From Antarcticimicrobium sp. (GTDB lineage Bacteria > Pseudomonadota > Alphaproteobacteria > Rhodobacterales > Rhodobacteraceae): 64,000 nucleotides of DNA. The notes under the pieces were generated by a model. That model was not told the DNA's origin and made no database searches. It saw only the letters and a list, made by a program, of their open reading frames with translations. The translations under genes were made by a program, and so were the position numbers. Shown here piece by piece: positions 42,952 through 50,756 of the stretch (its first letter is position 1; every line of letters begins with the position of its first letter). The stretch is from positions 62,001 to 126,000 of the forward strand of contig NZ_JARGPK010000056.1 of NCBI RefSeq assembly GCF_029212575.1, written 5' to 3'.

Positions 42952-43001
42952 AGCGTCAAGGTACTCCTATTTGACGTCATGTCAACTTGACGCAGTGTAA
43001 A
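42945..43001. promoter_or_regulatory. Three TTGAC-N5-GTCAA operator-like repeats
   Basis: Perfect inverted repeats TTGAC-N5-GTCAA occur at 42945-42959 and 42971-42985; a third copy at 42987-43001 ends GTAAA in place of GTCAA. The first covers the TetR start codon. Spacing and symmetry match a TetR-family operator controlling both divergent genes. Confidence 0.65.
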
Positions 43002-43044
43002 GTTTCATCCGCCAGACACGTCACCCCCGGAAAGGAGTTTCCCA

Positions 43045-43674
43045 ATGAAGATCGCAATATTCGGTGCCACCGGAACCATCGGGCGCCTCGCCGTCACCCG
43101 CATGATCGAGGATGGCCACCAGGTCACCGCCTTTGCCCGCCACCCCGAGAAGCTGGCCTTGCGCGACGAAAACCTCACGCTGTTCGCCGGGGACGCCACC
43201 GACCGCGACGCCGTTCTCGCGGCGGTCGAGGGGCAGGACGCGGCGGTGATCACCATCGGTGCGGGGATGTCGCGCAAGGGCACGGTGCGGTCCGACGCCA
43301 CCCTCAACGTGATCCAGGCGATGCAGGCCCAGGGCGTGCGGCGGCTGATCTGCCAGTCCACGCTGGGCGCCCATGAAAGCTGGAGCAACCTGAACTTCTT
43401 CTGGAAGCGGATCATGTTCGGTGCGCTGCTGGCGCCGGTGTTCCGCGATCACGAGTTGCAGGAAATGCTGGTGCGCGCCAGCGGCCTCGACTGGACCATC
43501 GTGCGCCCCAGCGCCTTTACCGACGCCCCCGTGCAAGGTCCCTTCAAGGAGGGCGTGCGCCCCGGCGACCGGGCGCTTCGGCTCAAGATCCCGCGCGCCG
43601 AGGTGGCCGAGTTCCTGCGCCGCCAGCTTTCCGACGCGCGATACCTGCGTCGGGCGGTGGGCATTTCGTACTGA
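43045..43674 (+). CDS. NAD(P)-binding oxidoreductase/epimerase-like protein
   Basis: A 209-residue Rossmann-fold protein of the atypical SDR/NmrA-like type. The dinucleotide-binding motif G-A-T-G-T-I-G is at residues 8-14, and S-T-L-G-A-H plus V-R-P-S-A-F-T-D follow as in related proteins. There is no clear Y-x3-K catalytic pair, so it may be a redox sensor or a reductase with a different active site. GGAAAGGAG precedes the start. It is probably repressed by the divergent TetR protein. Confidence 0.82.
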   Translation: MKIAIFGATGTIGRLAVTRMIEDGHQVTAFARHPEKLALRDENLTLFAGDATDRDAVLAAVEGQDAAVITIGAGMSRKGTVRSDATLNVIQAMQAQGVRRLICQSTLGAHESWSNLNFFWKRIMFGALLAPVFRDHELQEMLVRASGLDWTIVRPSAFTDAPVQGPFKEGVRPGDRALRLKIPRAEVAEFLRRQLSDARYLRRAVGISY

Positions 43675-43735
43675 AGCGCCGGCCCGGACTGCCCACGGGG
43701 GGCGGGGCCTTTGCCGCCGGGCCGCGAAAACCCGG

Positions 43736-43763
43736 TTGACTCGGGCCCCGCCATCGTTAAAAG
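43736..43763 (+). promoter_or_regulatory. Candidate promoter of rpmG
   Basis: TTGACT at 43736-43741 and TAAAAG at 43758-43763 are separated by 16 bases, upstream of the ribosomal protein L33 gene. They fit a housekeeping promoter only moderately at the minus-10 box. Confidence 0.4.
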
Positions 43764-43818
43764 GCAGGCTTCATGAGAATTTCACGGGCGCGGCTGTGCC
43801 CGGCGCAGGAGAGATGAA

Positions 43819-43986
43819 ATGGCGAAGCCGACAACCATCAAGATCCGCCTGAACTCGACCGCAGGCACCGGCCACTTCTACGTGGCCAAGAAAAACGCCC
43901 GCACCATGACCGAGAAGATGGTGGTCCGCAAATACGACCCCGTTGTGCGCAAGCACGTGGAGTACAAGGAAGGCAAGATCAAGTAG
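43819..43986 (+). CDS. rpmG: 50S ribosomal protein L33
   Basis: A 55-residue basic protein of the large ribosomal subunit, read directly from the sequence: it starts [11 protein letters not shown], has [14 protein letters not shown] and ends [11 protein letters not shown]. The variant has no zinc-binding cysteines (C-minus form), which is usual in this group. A GGAG site lies eight bases upstream and a strong terminator follows. Confidence 0.96.
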   Translation: MAKPTTIKIRLNSTAGTGHFYVAKKNARTMTEKMVVRKYDPVVRKHVEYKEGKIK

Positions 43987-44021
43987 GTCTTGCAATCCGA
44001 CCGGCCTTGGCCGGATGCGGG

Positions 44022-44046
44022 GGCCGCGCGATTGCGCGGCCTTTTT
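44022..44046 (+). terminator. Rho-independent terminator of rpmG
   Basis: GGCCGCGC (44022-44029) pairs with GCGCGGCC (44034-44041) around a GATT loop, followed directly by five T residues. Confidence 0.9.
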
Positions 44047-44125
44047 GCGTTTTCCCTCCGGCGCTTGTCATTCGGTGGCGCTTGGCGCTAGCGTGGCGGG
44101 ACCAGCCCCAACCGATGGCCCTGAC

Positions 44126-44632
44126 ATGACACGCCTGTTCGCCTCCGCCTGCCTGATCTGTACCGTGCTGTCCGCCTGCAACGGACCGAACTACCAGCGC
44201 GGCATCGGCTTCACCGGCATCGACGGCGAACCGCGCGCGCGGGCCGCATCGGCCGGTGGCACCGTCAGCCGCGCCTCCGGGCCGATCCAGGCGCTGGCGG
44301 CACGCCCGCCGCAGCGGCTCCGGGTCGCCACCGGCGATCCCGCCGAAATGGCGGCCACCGCCACTGCCTACGGCGGGCAGGGCGCCGCGGATTCGATCCC
44401 CGCCACCCTTGGCAACGCGCCGCTGCGGGTCAGCATGGTCGAGGTGAACGGCCTGTTGTTCGCGGTGATGCGCCTGCCCGAAGGGCAGCGCGGCAAGCTC
44501 GCGGCGGGGGCCGGCCCGGCCTTTTCCGCAGCGGTGCCGCGCCTGACCGGATGCGTCGCCGTAGGCCCGGCCTACGTGAATACGCGCCCGGCGAAATCGG
44601 CCGGTGTGGCGGTGCCGGTCGACTGCCGCTAG
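44126..44632 (+). CDS. Small lipoprotein of unknown function
   Basis: A 168-residue predicted lipoprotein: a short signal peptide with lipobox V-L-S-A-C, then a Gly/Ala/Arg-rich stretch and a compact C-terminal half with two cysteines (T-G-C and V-D-C-R) likely to form a disulfide in the periplasm. I do not recognise the family. It sits between rpmG and the Hsp70-like gene. Confidence 0.65.
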   Translation: MTRLFASACLICTVLSACNGPNYQRGIGFTGIDGEPRARAASAGGTVSRASGPIQALAARPPQRLRVATGDPAEMAATATAYGGQGAADSIPATLGNAPLRVSMVEVNGLLFAVMRLPEGQRGKLAAGAGPAFSAAVPRLTGCVAVGPAYVNTRPAKSAGVAVPVDCR

Positions 44633-44726
44633 GATCAGCCCCCTGATCGCCTGTCGCGTGCCTGGCCGGCTTGCACCCGACGCGCGAACAGGTTAGCAGC
44701 GACCCCCTTTCCGGGACGCCAGAACC

Positions 44727-45983
44727 ATGCCGACAGACACCCTTGCGATCGACTTCGGAACCTCCAATTCCGCGGCGGCCATCGCCACCGCGCAGGGACT
44801 CCATCGCATTCCGATCGAGCGCGGGGCCGAGACCCTGCCGACGGCCGTGTTCTTTCCCGCGGACAAGGGCGCCATGCGCCTTGGCACCGCTGCGGCCGAG
44901 GCGCTGATCGCGGGGGAGGAGGGGCGCTACATGCGGGCGCTGAAAAGCGTGTTGGGCCTGTCGTTGCTACACGAAAAACGCCTGATCTGCGGCCGCCGCC
45001 GCACGCTGTCCGGGATCATCGCCGATTTCCTGTCGGAACTGCGCCAGCGCGCCGAGGCTTCGACCGGGCTACGTTTTCACCGGGCGCTTTCGGGGCGACC
45101 GGTGCATTTCCACACCGCCGATCCCGACAAGGACGCCCGGGCCGAGGCCGATCTGCGCGCCTGCTACCTTGCCGCCGGGTTCGACGCGGTCGATTTCCTG
45201 CCCGAGCCGGAGGCCGCCGCCATCGCCTGTCAGGGCATGGGTGCGGCCGGGCAGACCGGGCTGATCGTGGACATCGGCGGTGGCACCTCGGATTTCTCGG
45301 TGTTCCGCACCGGCGCGGCGCGGCCCGAGATCCTGGCCAGCCACGGCATCCGCCTTGGCGGTACCGATTTCGATCACGCGGTCTCGATGACCCACGCGAT
45401 GCCGCATCTTGGCCTTGGCGGGCAATTGCGTCGGCAGATGGGCGCGGGTCTGCTGCCGGTGCCACGCGCGCCTTATGTCGATCTGGCGACCTGGGCCAGG
45501 ATCCCGTTTCTCTACACGCCAGAGACCCGGAGGATGGTGGCCGACATGGCGCGCCTTGCCGTCGAGCCGTCAAGGATGGGCCGATTCGCCACGGTGCTGG
45601 AAATGGAACTGGGCCACGAGCTTGCCTTCGCGGTGGAGCGGGGCAAGATCGCCGCCAACGGCGCCACCGCCGGGGGACGCATAGACATGGGGTTCATCGA
45701 CCCCGGCCTGTCCGAGGTGGTGACGCCGGACAGTCTGGATGCGGCGCTGGCCGAGACGCGCGCCATGCTGCGCGGGGCGGCGGCCGAAACGCTGGTGCTG
45801 GCCGGGGTCGCGCCGGAGAGCATCGGGCGCATCATCCTCGTCGGCGGCTCCAGCCTGATGCGCCTTGTCGGGGAGGAGGCCCGCGCGCTCTGCCCGGGGG
45901 CCGAGATCCTGAGGTCCGAGGCGTTCACTGCGGTGGTCGATGGGTTGGCGCTGGCGGCGCGGCAACAGGTCGCCGCGAAATGA
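44727..45983 (+). CDS. Hsp70-like protein (YegD type) lacking a substrate-binding domain
   Basis: A 418-residue actin/Hsp70-fold ATPase. Phosphate 1 is I-D-F-G-T-S-N-S, phosphate 2 is V-D-I-G-G-G-T-S-D-F, and the adenosine motif is I-I-L-V-G-G-S-S. The chain ends right after the nucleotide-binding domain, so the peptide-binding part and lid of DnaK are missing, as in YegD-like proteins. Its role is unknown. A hairpin lies just after the stop. Confidence 0.85.
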   Translation: MPTDTLAIDFGTSNSAAAIATAQGLHRIPIERGAETLPTAVFFPADKGAMRLGTAAAEALIAGEEGRYMRALKSVLGLSLLHEKRLICGRRRTLSGIIADFLSELRQRAEASTGLRFHRALSGRPVHFHTADPDKDARAEADLRACYLAAGFDAVDFLPEPEAAAIACQGMGAAGQTGLIVDIGGGTSDFSVFRTGAARPEILASHGIRLGGTDFDHAVSMTHAMPHLGLGGQLRRQMGAGLLPVPRAPYVDLATWARIPFLYTPETRRMVADMARLAVEPSRMGRFATVLEMELGHELAFAVERGKIAANGATAGGRIDMGFIDPGLSEVVTPDSLDAALAETRAMLRGAAAETLVLAGVAPESIGRIILVGGSSLMRLVGEEARALCPGAEILRSEAFTAVVDGLALAARQQVAAK

Positions 45984-45986
45984 AAA

Positions 45987-46009
45987 GGGCCGGTCGTACA
46001 GACCGGCCC
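45987..46009 (-). terminator. Terminator of the Bax-inhibitor-1 gene
   Basis: GGGCCGGTC and GACCGGCCC form a perfect 9-bp stem around GTACA. On the reverse strand it is followed by TTTT, which suits the gene on that strand; it can also stop the convergent Hsp70-like transcript. Confidence 0.75.
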
Positions 46010-46033
46010 CCGAAACGTACAGGTTCGTCGCGG

Positions 46034-46771
46034 TTACTCGCGATTGCCCATCAACTGCAGCAGGAACATAAACATGTTGATGAAGTCGAGGTAGAGGCTC
46101 AGCGCACCCATGATGGCGGCCTTGCCCAGCCACTCGCTGTCGCCGGTGTGGGCATGCTGGAGATAGGTGGTCTTGATCTTCTGGGTGTCATAGGCGGTCA
46201 GGCCGGCGAAGATCAGCACGCCCAGGATCGAGATCGCAAACATGATCGCGGGCGAGCCCAGGAAGATGTTGATGACCGAGGCAACGATCAGGCCGATCAC
46301 GCCCATGATCAGGAAGGTGCCCATTCCCGAGAGGTCTTTCTTGGTGGTGTAGCCCACCAGGGACAGCCCGGCGAAGGCGATCGAGGTCACCAGGAACACC
46401 TGCGCGATGGAAAAGCCGGTGAAGGCGACGAAAATCCAGCTCAGGCTCAGGCCCATCACCGCGGCGAACACGTAGAAGAACAGTTGCGCGCCGGCTGCCG
46501 AAAGCCGGTTCAGCGCCGCGCCGAAGGCAAACACCATCCCCAGCGGGGCGAACATGACAATCCAGCCCAGGATATTGGGTTGCAGCGTGATCGGGTCGCG
46601 GAACACGCCCAGCAGTTGCGGGTTGCTGCCCACCGCCCAGGCCACAGCGAAAGTAAGAAGCATGCCTACGGACATGGTGCCGTAGACCTTGTTCATATGG
46701 GCGCGCAGGCCCGCGTCAATCTGGGCGGCGCGCGCGCCGGCAGCCGTCCGGATCGTGTCGAATTCAGCCAT
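46034..46771 (-). CDS. Bax inhibitor-1/YccA-family membrane protein
   Basis: A 245-residue inner-membrane protein with seven predicted helices. The family's conserved C-terminal part is seen: a D-T-Q-K-I-K-T segment after a membrane helix, and a last helix with L-Y-L-D-F-I-N-M-F. Members such as YccA interact with FtsH and calcium-leak functions. A clear promoter lies at 46830-46858 on the same strand. Confidence 0.92.
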   Translation of the reverse strand: MAEFDTIRTAAGARAAQIDAGLRAHMNKVYGTMSVGMLLTFAVAWAVGSNPQLLGVFRDPITLQPNILGWIVMFAPLGMVFAFGAALNRLSAAGAQLFFYVFAAVMGLSLSWIFVAFTGFSIAQVFLVTSIAFAGLSLVGYTTKKDLSGMGTFLIMGVIGLIVASVINIFLGSPAIMFAISILGVLIFAGLTAYDTQKIKTTYLQHAHTGDSEWLGKAAIMGALSLYLDFINMFMFLLQLMGNRE

Positions 46772-46829
46772 TCATGGTCTCCATCAAAGCCGGTTTCCCG
46801 TTCGCAGGCGCGAACGGCATTCATGCTCA

Positions 46830-46858
46830 AATATTGGAGAAGACCGTTGCTTTTTCAA
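46830..46858 (-). promoter_or_regulatory. Sigma-70-type promoter of the Bax-inhibitor-1 gene
   Basis: On the reverse strand TTGAAA (46858-46853) and AATATT (46835-46830) are 17 bases apart, about 60 bases upstream of the start codon. Confidence 0.55.
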
Positions 46859-46961
46859 GGCAATCCGGAGCGATTTGCGCCCGGATGCGCGTGAAAACGG
46901 CCGCGCGCCTGCAATGGCGTGCGGCCGGTCTGCCGGATTCATCCATGAGGAGAGGGCCGAA

Positions 46962-47171
46962 TCAGCGGCGCCAGGTTTCCGGGGCGTCCCAGATCGGGCG
47001 GCGTGCCTCGGCGCGGGCGGCGTCACGGCTCACGCCGATGTCCCTGAGGGCCCGGTCGTCGAGGCTGCGCAGCGCCTGGCGCTGGCGCCAGACCCCCACA
47101 AGGTGACCGAGGGCAGCGAGGAGGGAGGGGCGGCGGGTGGTGCAGCGGTGCGAGGCAGTGGTAAAGGTCAT
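46962..47171 (-). CDS. DUF1127 small protein
   Basis: A 69-residue basic protein ending in the DUF1127 (YjiS-like) motif: R-x-x-x-A-L-R-S-L-D-D-R-A-L-R-D-I-G-V-S-R. Members bind RNA and affect phosphate and carbon metabolism in several alphaproteobacteria. AAAGGA before 47171 supports this start over a longer one at 47216. It is divergent from a LysR regulator, with palindromes between them. Confidence 0.85.
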   Translation of the reverse strand: MTFTTASHRCTTRRPSLLAALGHLVGVWRQRQALRSLDDRALRDIGVSRDAARAEARRPIWDAPETWRR

Positions 47172-47256
47172 GACTCTTGTCCTTTCCGGGGTTTGTGATG
47201 CGAAGCGCAGGTTCAATCAATTTCCTTGATTTATATGGAGGAGTGTGATCCATTTT

Positions 47257-47287
47257 AAAAACGAATGTTTTTGATCCGATGCATCAA
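47257..47287. promoter_or_regulatory. LysR-type palindromes between DUF1127 and LysR genes
   Basis: AAAAAC-GAAT-GTTTTT at 47257-47272 and TTGAT-N7-ATCAA at 47271-47287 overlap by two bases. The second fits the T-N11-A LysR box. Both lie just upstream of the LysR start codon and could govern both divergent genes. Confidence 0.55.
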
Positions 47288-47298
47288 GGTTTGTGATC

Positions 47299-48177
47299 AT
47301 GAGAAATCTCGACATCACCACGCTCCGCTCCTTTGTCGCGGTTGCCGATACCGGCGGCGTGACGCGGGCGGCGGGGTTCCTGCACCTGACCCAATCGGCG
47401 GTGTCGATGCAGCTCAAGCGGCTGGAGGAGTTGCTGGGGCTGCAACTGCTGGATCGCTCCGGGCGCAGCATCGCCCTGACCGCGGCGGGCGAGCAGCTTC
47501 TGGGCTATGCCCGGCGCATGGTGGCGCTGAATGACGAGGTGATCGGCCGGCTGACCGACCAGGCCTTCGAGGGCGAGGTCAATCTGGGGGTGCCGCACGA
47601 CATCGTGCATCCGGCCATCCCCCGCGTTCTGCAGCGATTCAATGCCAGCTTCCCTCGGGTCAAGGTGAACCTGACCGATTCCGCCACCCGCCATCTGCGA
47701 GAGGGGTTCTCGCGCGGTGTCTATGACCTGATCCTGACCACCGAAAGCAACGCGGGCGAGGGCGGCGAGACCATCCACCACATGCCGCTGCGCTGGGTCG
47801 GGGCGCGCAGCGGGTCTTCCTGGCGGCAACGGCCGCTGCGGGTGGCCTTCTGCCGCAACTGCATCTTCCGCTCGCTGGCGACCGGGGCACTGGATGATGC
47901 CGGGATCGTCTGGGAAATGGCGGTTGACAGCGAATCGGACCGCACCATCGAGGCCACGGTCAGCGCCGATCTGGCGGTGACGGTGCTGCTCGAAGGCACC
48001 GAACCCTCGCATCAGGAGCTGATCGACCACGGCGGCGCCCTGCCGCGCCTGCCGGTGCAGCAGATCAACCTCTATGGCGCCGGGACCACGAACAACCCGC
48101 TGGTGGTCGAATTGGCGGCGCTGATCCGGCAGACCTTCAGCAGCCTGGGCGGCACCCAGCTGCGCGCGGCGAGCTGA
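47299..48177 (+). CDS. LysR-family transcriptional regulator
   Basis: A 292-residue regulator. The N-terminal winged helix has L-R-S-F-V-A-V-A-D-T-G-G-V-T-R-A-A-x-x-L-H-L-T-Q-S-A-V-S-M-Q-L-K-R-L-E. The C-terminal LysR_substrate domain would bind an effector. The start at 47299 is set nine bases after AAGG; an in-frame GTG at 47293 is too close to the site. It most likely controls the divergent DUF1127 gene and itself. Confidence 0.9.
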   Translation: MRNLDITTLRSFVAVADTGGVTRAAGFLHLTQSAVSMQLKRLEELLGLQLLDRSGRSIALTAAGEQLLGYARRMVALNDEVIGRLTDQAFEGEVNLGVPHDIVHPAIPRVLQRFNASFPRVKVNLTDSATRHLREGFSRGVYDLILTTESNAGEGGETIHHMPLRWVGARSGSSWRQRPLRVAFCRNCIFRSLATGALDDAGIVWEMAVDSESDRTIEATVSADLAVTVLLEGTEPSHQELIDHGGALPRLPVQQINLYGAGTTNNPLVVELAALIRQTFSSLGGTQLRAAS

Positions 48178-48193
48178 CCGGCGGCGGGCGGCG

Positions 48194-49150
48194 TTACAGG
48201 GTGATCACGACCTTGCCGGTGGCGCGGCGCTCGCGCAGCAGTTCCATGCCTTCCCCGACCCGTTCCAGCGGCAGCAGGTTGCTCACATGCGGCCTCAGCC
48301 GACCCTCCCGATACCAGCCGAGCAGGGTGGTCAGGCTGTCGGTCACCGCCTCGGGGCGGAATTTAAGGTAGCCGCCGATGTAGAACCCGATGACAGTGAG
48401 GTTCTTGACCAGCAGGTGATTGGCCGGGATCTGCGGCACCTCGCCGCCGGCAAAGCCGATCGGCAGCAGCCGCGCCTCGGGGTTGCAGGCGCGAAAGGCA
48501 GCCTTGAAGGTATCGCCGCCGACCGCGTCATAGACCACGTCGGCGCCGCCCAGTTCCAATACCCGCGCGCGCAGATCCTCGCTGGCGTCGATCAGGTGGT
48601 CGGCACCCGCAGCGCGCGCGACCTCCAGCTTGTCGGCGCCGCGCGCCTGGGCGATCACCCTGGCGCCCATCAGCTTGCCGATCTCGACCGCAGTCAGCCC
48701 GACGCCGCCGGCCGCGCCAGTCACGACAAGGGTTTCGCCCGGCTGCAACCGCGCCCGGTAATCCAGCGCCATATGGCTGGTGCCATAGGCGATCTGGAAC
48801 GCGGCGCCATGCTCAAAGCTCATTTCATCAGGGAGTTTCACCGCCCGCGCCGCCTCGAAGACCCCGTAATCGGCCAGCCCGCCCTGCCCGGAGTAGACCG
48901 CCACCCGGTCGCCGATCTTCGGCGCATCCACCCCGGCCCCGATGGCATCGACGACGCCCGCCACCTCCATCCCCAGGGTAAAGGGGGCCGGGGGCGTATC
49001 CTGATAGGTGCCTTTCTGCATCAGCAGATCGGCGAAATTCAGCCCGCAGGCCCGGATCGCGAGACGGATCTGCCCCGGGCCGGGCTCCGGAACCGGCAGA
49101 TCTGTCATTCCGGCCGGTTCGCCCGGGCGTTCGATACGGTAGGCACGCAT
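48194..49150 (-). CDS. Zinc-independent NADPH:quinone oxidoreductase (MDR family)
   Basis: A 318-residue medium-chain reductase. The catalytic domain has F-A-D-L-L-M-Q-K-G-x-Y and P-F-T-L-G-M-E-V-A-G-V, and the NADP domain has V-T-G-A-A-G-G-V-G-L-T-A-V-E-I-G-K-L-M-G-A. There is no zinc-ligand cysteine set. It would reduce quinones or enones in the cytoplasm. AGGGGA before 49150 supports the start. Confidence 0.88.
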   Translation of the reverse strand: MRAYRIERPGEPAGMTDLPVPEPGPGQIRLAIRACGLNFADLLMQKGTYQDTPPAPFTLGMEVAGVVDAIGAGVDAPKIGDRVAVYSGQGGLADYGVFEAARAVKLPDEMSFEHGAAFQIAYGTSHMALDYRARLQPGETLVVTGAAGGVGLTAVEIGKLMGARVIAQARGADKLEVARAAGADHLIDASEDLRARVLELGGADVVYDAVGGDTFKAAFRACNPEARLLPIGFAGGEVPQIPANHLLVKNLTVIGFYIGGYLKFRPEAVTDSLTTLLGWYREGRLRPHVSNLLPLERVGEGMELLRERRATGKVVITL

Positions 49151-49416
49151 GATATTCCCCTGTCTTTTCACGCTATAAGCAGGCATGTTCGCTATCCTGT
49201 CAAACCGATGGCAAACCGGCACCATTCACAACCGCAAGGGCAGTCATCGGGGGTGAAAATCAACTGACTTGCCTGCAAGGCGTGAATCGTCATACCCTTA
49301 GGAATAAATTCACAGCGGCTGCGCTTGTGTGATCCAGGACACTCCTCGCGTGTGGAGAATGCGTTACCGAGCACTAGGTAGTGAAAAACGCAGTATTAAA
49401 TCTAGGGGAGAAATCC

Positions 49417-49791
49417 ATGCCACATCGAGTTGACGTTCATGTCGGCAAGAGGGTTCGTCATCGCCGGTGGCTGGTCGGGATGACCCAGCAGCAACTGGCC
49501 GAACAGGTCGGCATCAAGTTCCAGCAGATCCAGAAGTATGAAACCGGCGCCAACCGGATCAGCGCATCGCGGCTGTGGGACATCGCCGCGGCGCTTGAGG
49601 TTCCTGTCAGCTTCTTCTTCGAAGGGCTGGAGGAAACAGCGCGCGAGGATGGCGACAGGCCCGGCGTGCCTGCCGATCTTCTGGGCGACAAAGAGGCGCT
49701 GGACCTGGTGCGCTCCTATTACGCGATTCCGGAGAACCAGCGCCGCCGCCTGTTCGACCTGGCCCGAGTGCTGAGCGACGTGGCCTGCTGA
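49417..49791 (+). CDS. Xre-family helix-turn-helix regulator
   Basis: A 124-residue regulator. The N-terminal HTH_3 domain (residues 8-68) has V-G-K-R-V-R-x-R-R-x-x-x-G-M-T-Q-Q-Q-L-A-E-Q-V-G-I-K-F-Q-Q-I-Q-K-Y-E, typical of a SinR/Cro-like fold. A short C-terminal helical part would mediate dimerisation. A GGGGAGA site lies upstream of 49417. Its target is unknown. Confidence 0.85.
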   Translation: MPHRVDVHVGKRVRHRRWLVGMTQQQLAEQVGIKFQQIQKYETGANRISASRLWDIAAALEVPVSFFFEGLEETAREDGDRPGVPADLLGDKEALDLVRSYYAIPENQRRRLFDLARVLSDVAC

Positions 49792-49841
49792 GCGCCGCGC
49801 GGCGCTTGCATCCTCTGACGCCGCGTGGCACCTGAGCGGCC

Positions 49842-50633
49842 ATGACACTGGCCGCGCCCTCGGATCTCGATATCGCCAACATGCTGGCAGACGTCGCGCG
49901 CGCGGCGATCCTGCCGTATTTCCGGCATCCCGACCTTGTCACCGACAACAAGGAGGCGGACGGATTTGATCCGGTGACCGAGGCCGATCGCGCCGCCGAG
50001 GCCGCGATGCGCGATCTGCTGTCCCGGCACCGGCCCGCCGACGCCATCCTGGGCGAGGAATTCGGCGCCCGGCCCGGCAGCAGCGGCCGCACCTGGGTGC
50101 TGGACCCGATTGACGGCACCCGTGGGTTCCTCAGCGGCACGCCGACCTGGGGGGTGCTGATCGCGCTGTCCGAGGCGAATGGCCCGGTTCTGGGCATCAT
50201 CGACCAACCCTATACGCAAGAGCGGTTCATCGGCGCGCCCGGAGTGGCGGTGCTCGACGGCCCGCGCGGGCGTGTGGCGCTGTCCACCCGATCCACCGAA
50301 ACGCTGGACCGCGCGATTCTGTTCACCACCTTCCCCGAGGTCGGCACGCCAGAGGACCGCGCCGGGTTCCAGGCGGTATCCGAACAGGTGCGCCTGACCC
50401 GCTACGGCATGGATTGCTACGCCTATGCCTTGCTCGCGGCGGGCCAGATCGACCTGGTGATCGAGGCCGGGCTCAATGCCTATGACATCCAGGCGCCGAT
50501 CGCGGTGATCGAGGCCGCCGGCGGCGTCGTGACCGATTGGCAGGGCGGCCCGGTGCATGACGGCGGTCGGGCGCTCGCCGCCGCCAACCCCACGCTGCAC
50601 GCCGCCGCGCTGGAGATCCTGCGCCGGGTCTGA
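49842..50633 (+). CDS. hisN: Inositol-monophosphatase-fold phosphatase, histidinol-phosphatase (HisN) type
   Basis: A 263-residue magnesium phosphatase. Metal-binding motifs are G-E-E-F-G near residue 68, D-P-I-D-G-T-R-G-F near 88 and Y-D-I-Q-A-P near 212. The D-P-I-D-G-T-R form and the Y-D-I-Q-A-P block favour the HisN branch, which makes L-histidinol from its phosphate in histidine synthesis. It could instead act on inositol phosphates. It lies 50 bases after the Xre gene. Confidence 0.75.
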   Translation: MTLAAPSDLDIANMLADVARAAILPYFRHPDLVTDNKEADGFDPVTEADRAAEAAMRDLLSRHRPADAILGEEFGARPGSSGRTWVLDPIDGTRGFLSGTPTWGVLIALSEANGPVLGIIDQPYTQERFIGAPGVAVLDGPRGRVALSTRSTETLDRAILFTTFPEVGTPEDRAGFQAVSEQVRLTRYGMDCYAYALLAAGQIDLVIEAGLNAYDIQAPIAVIEAAGGVVTDWQGGPVHDGGRALAAANPTLHAAALEILRRV

Positions 50634-50756
50634 GCGGGCTTGCCCCCATGTGCCGCCGCCGTTAACTTACTCTCCGCGCCGAGTCCTTTGCCCGCGTTCT
50701 GTCGGCGCCTTGTCACACTTCGCAACCGAAACGGGCAAAACCCGGAGTGTGCATCA

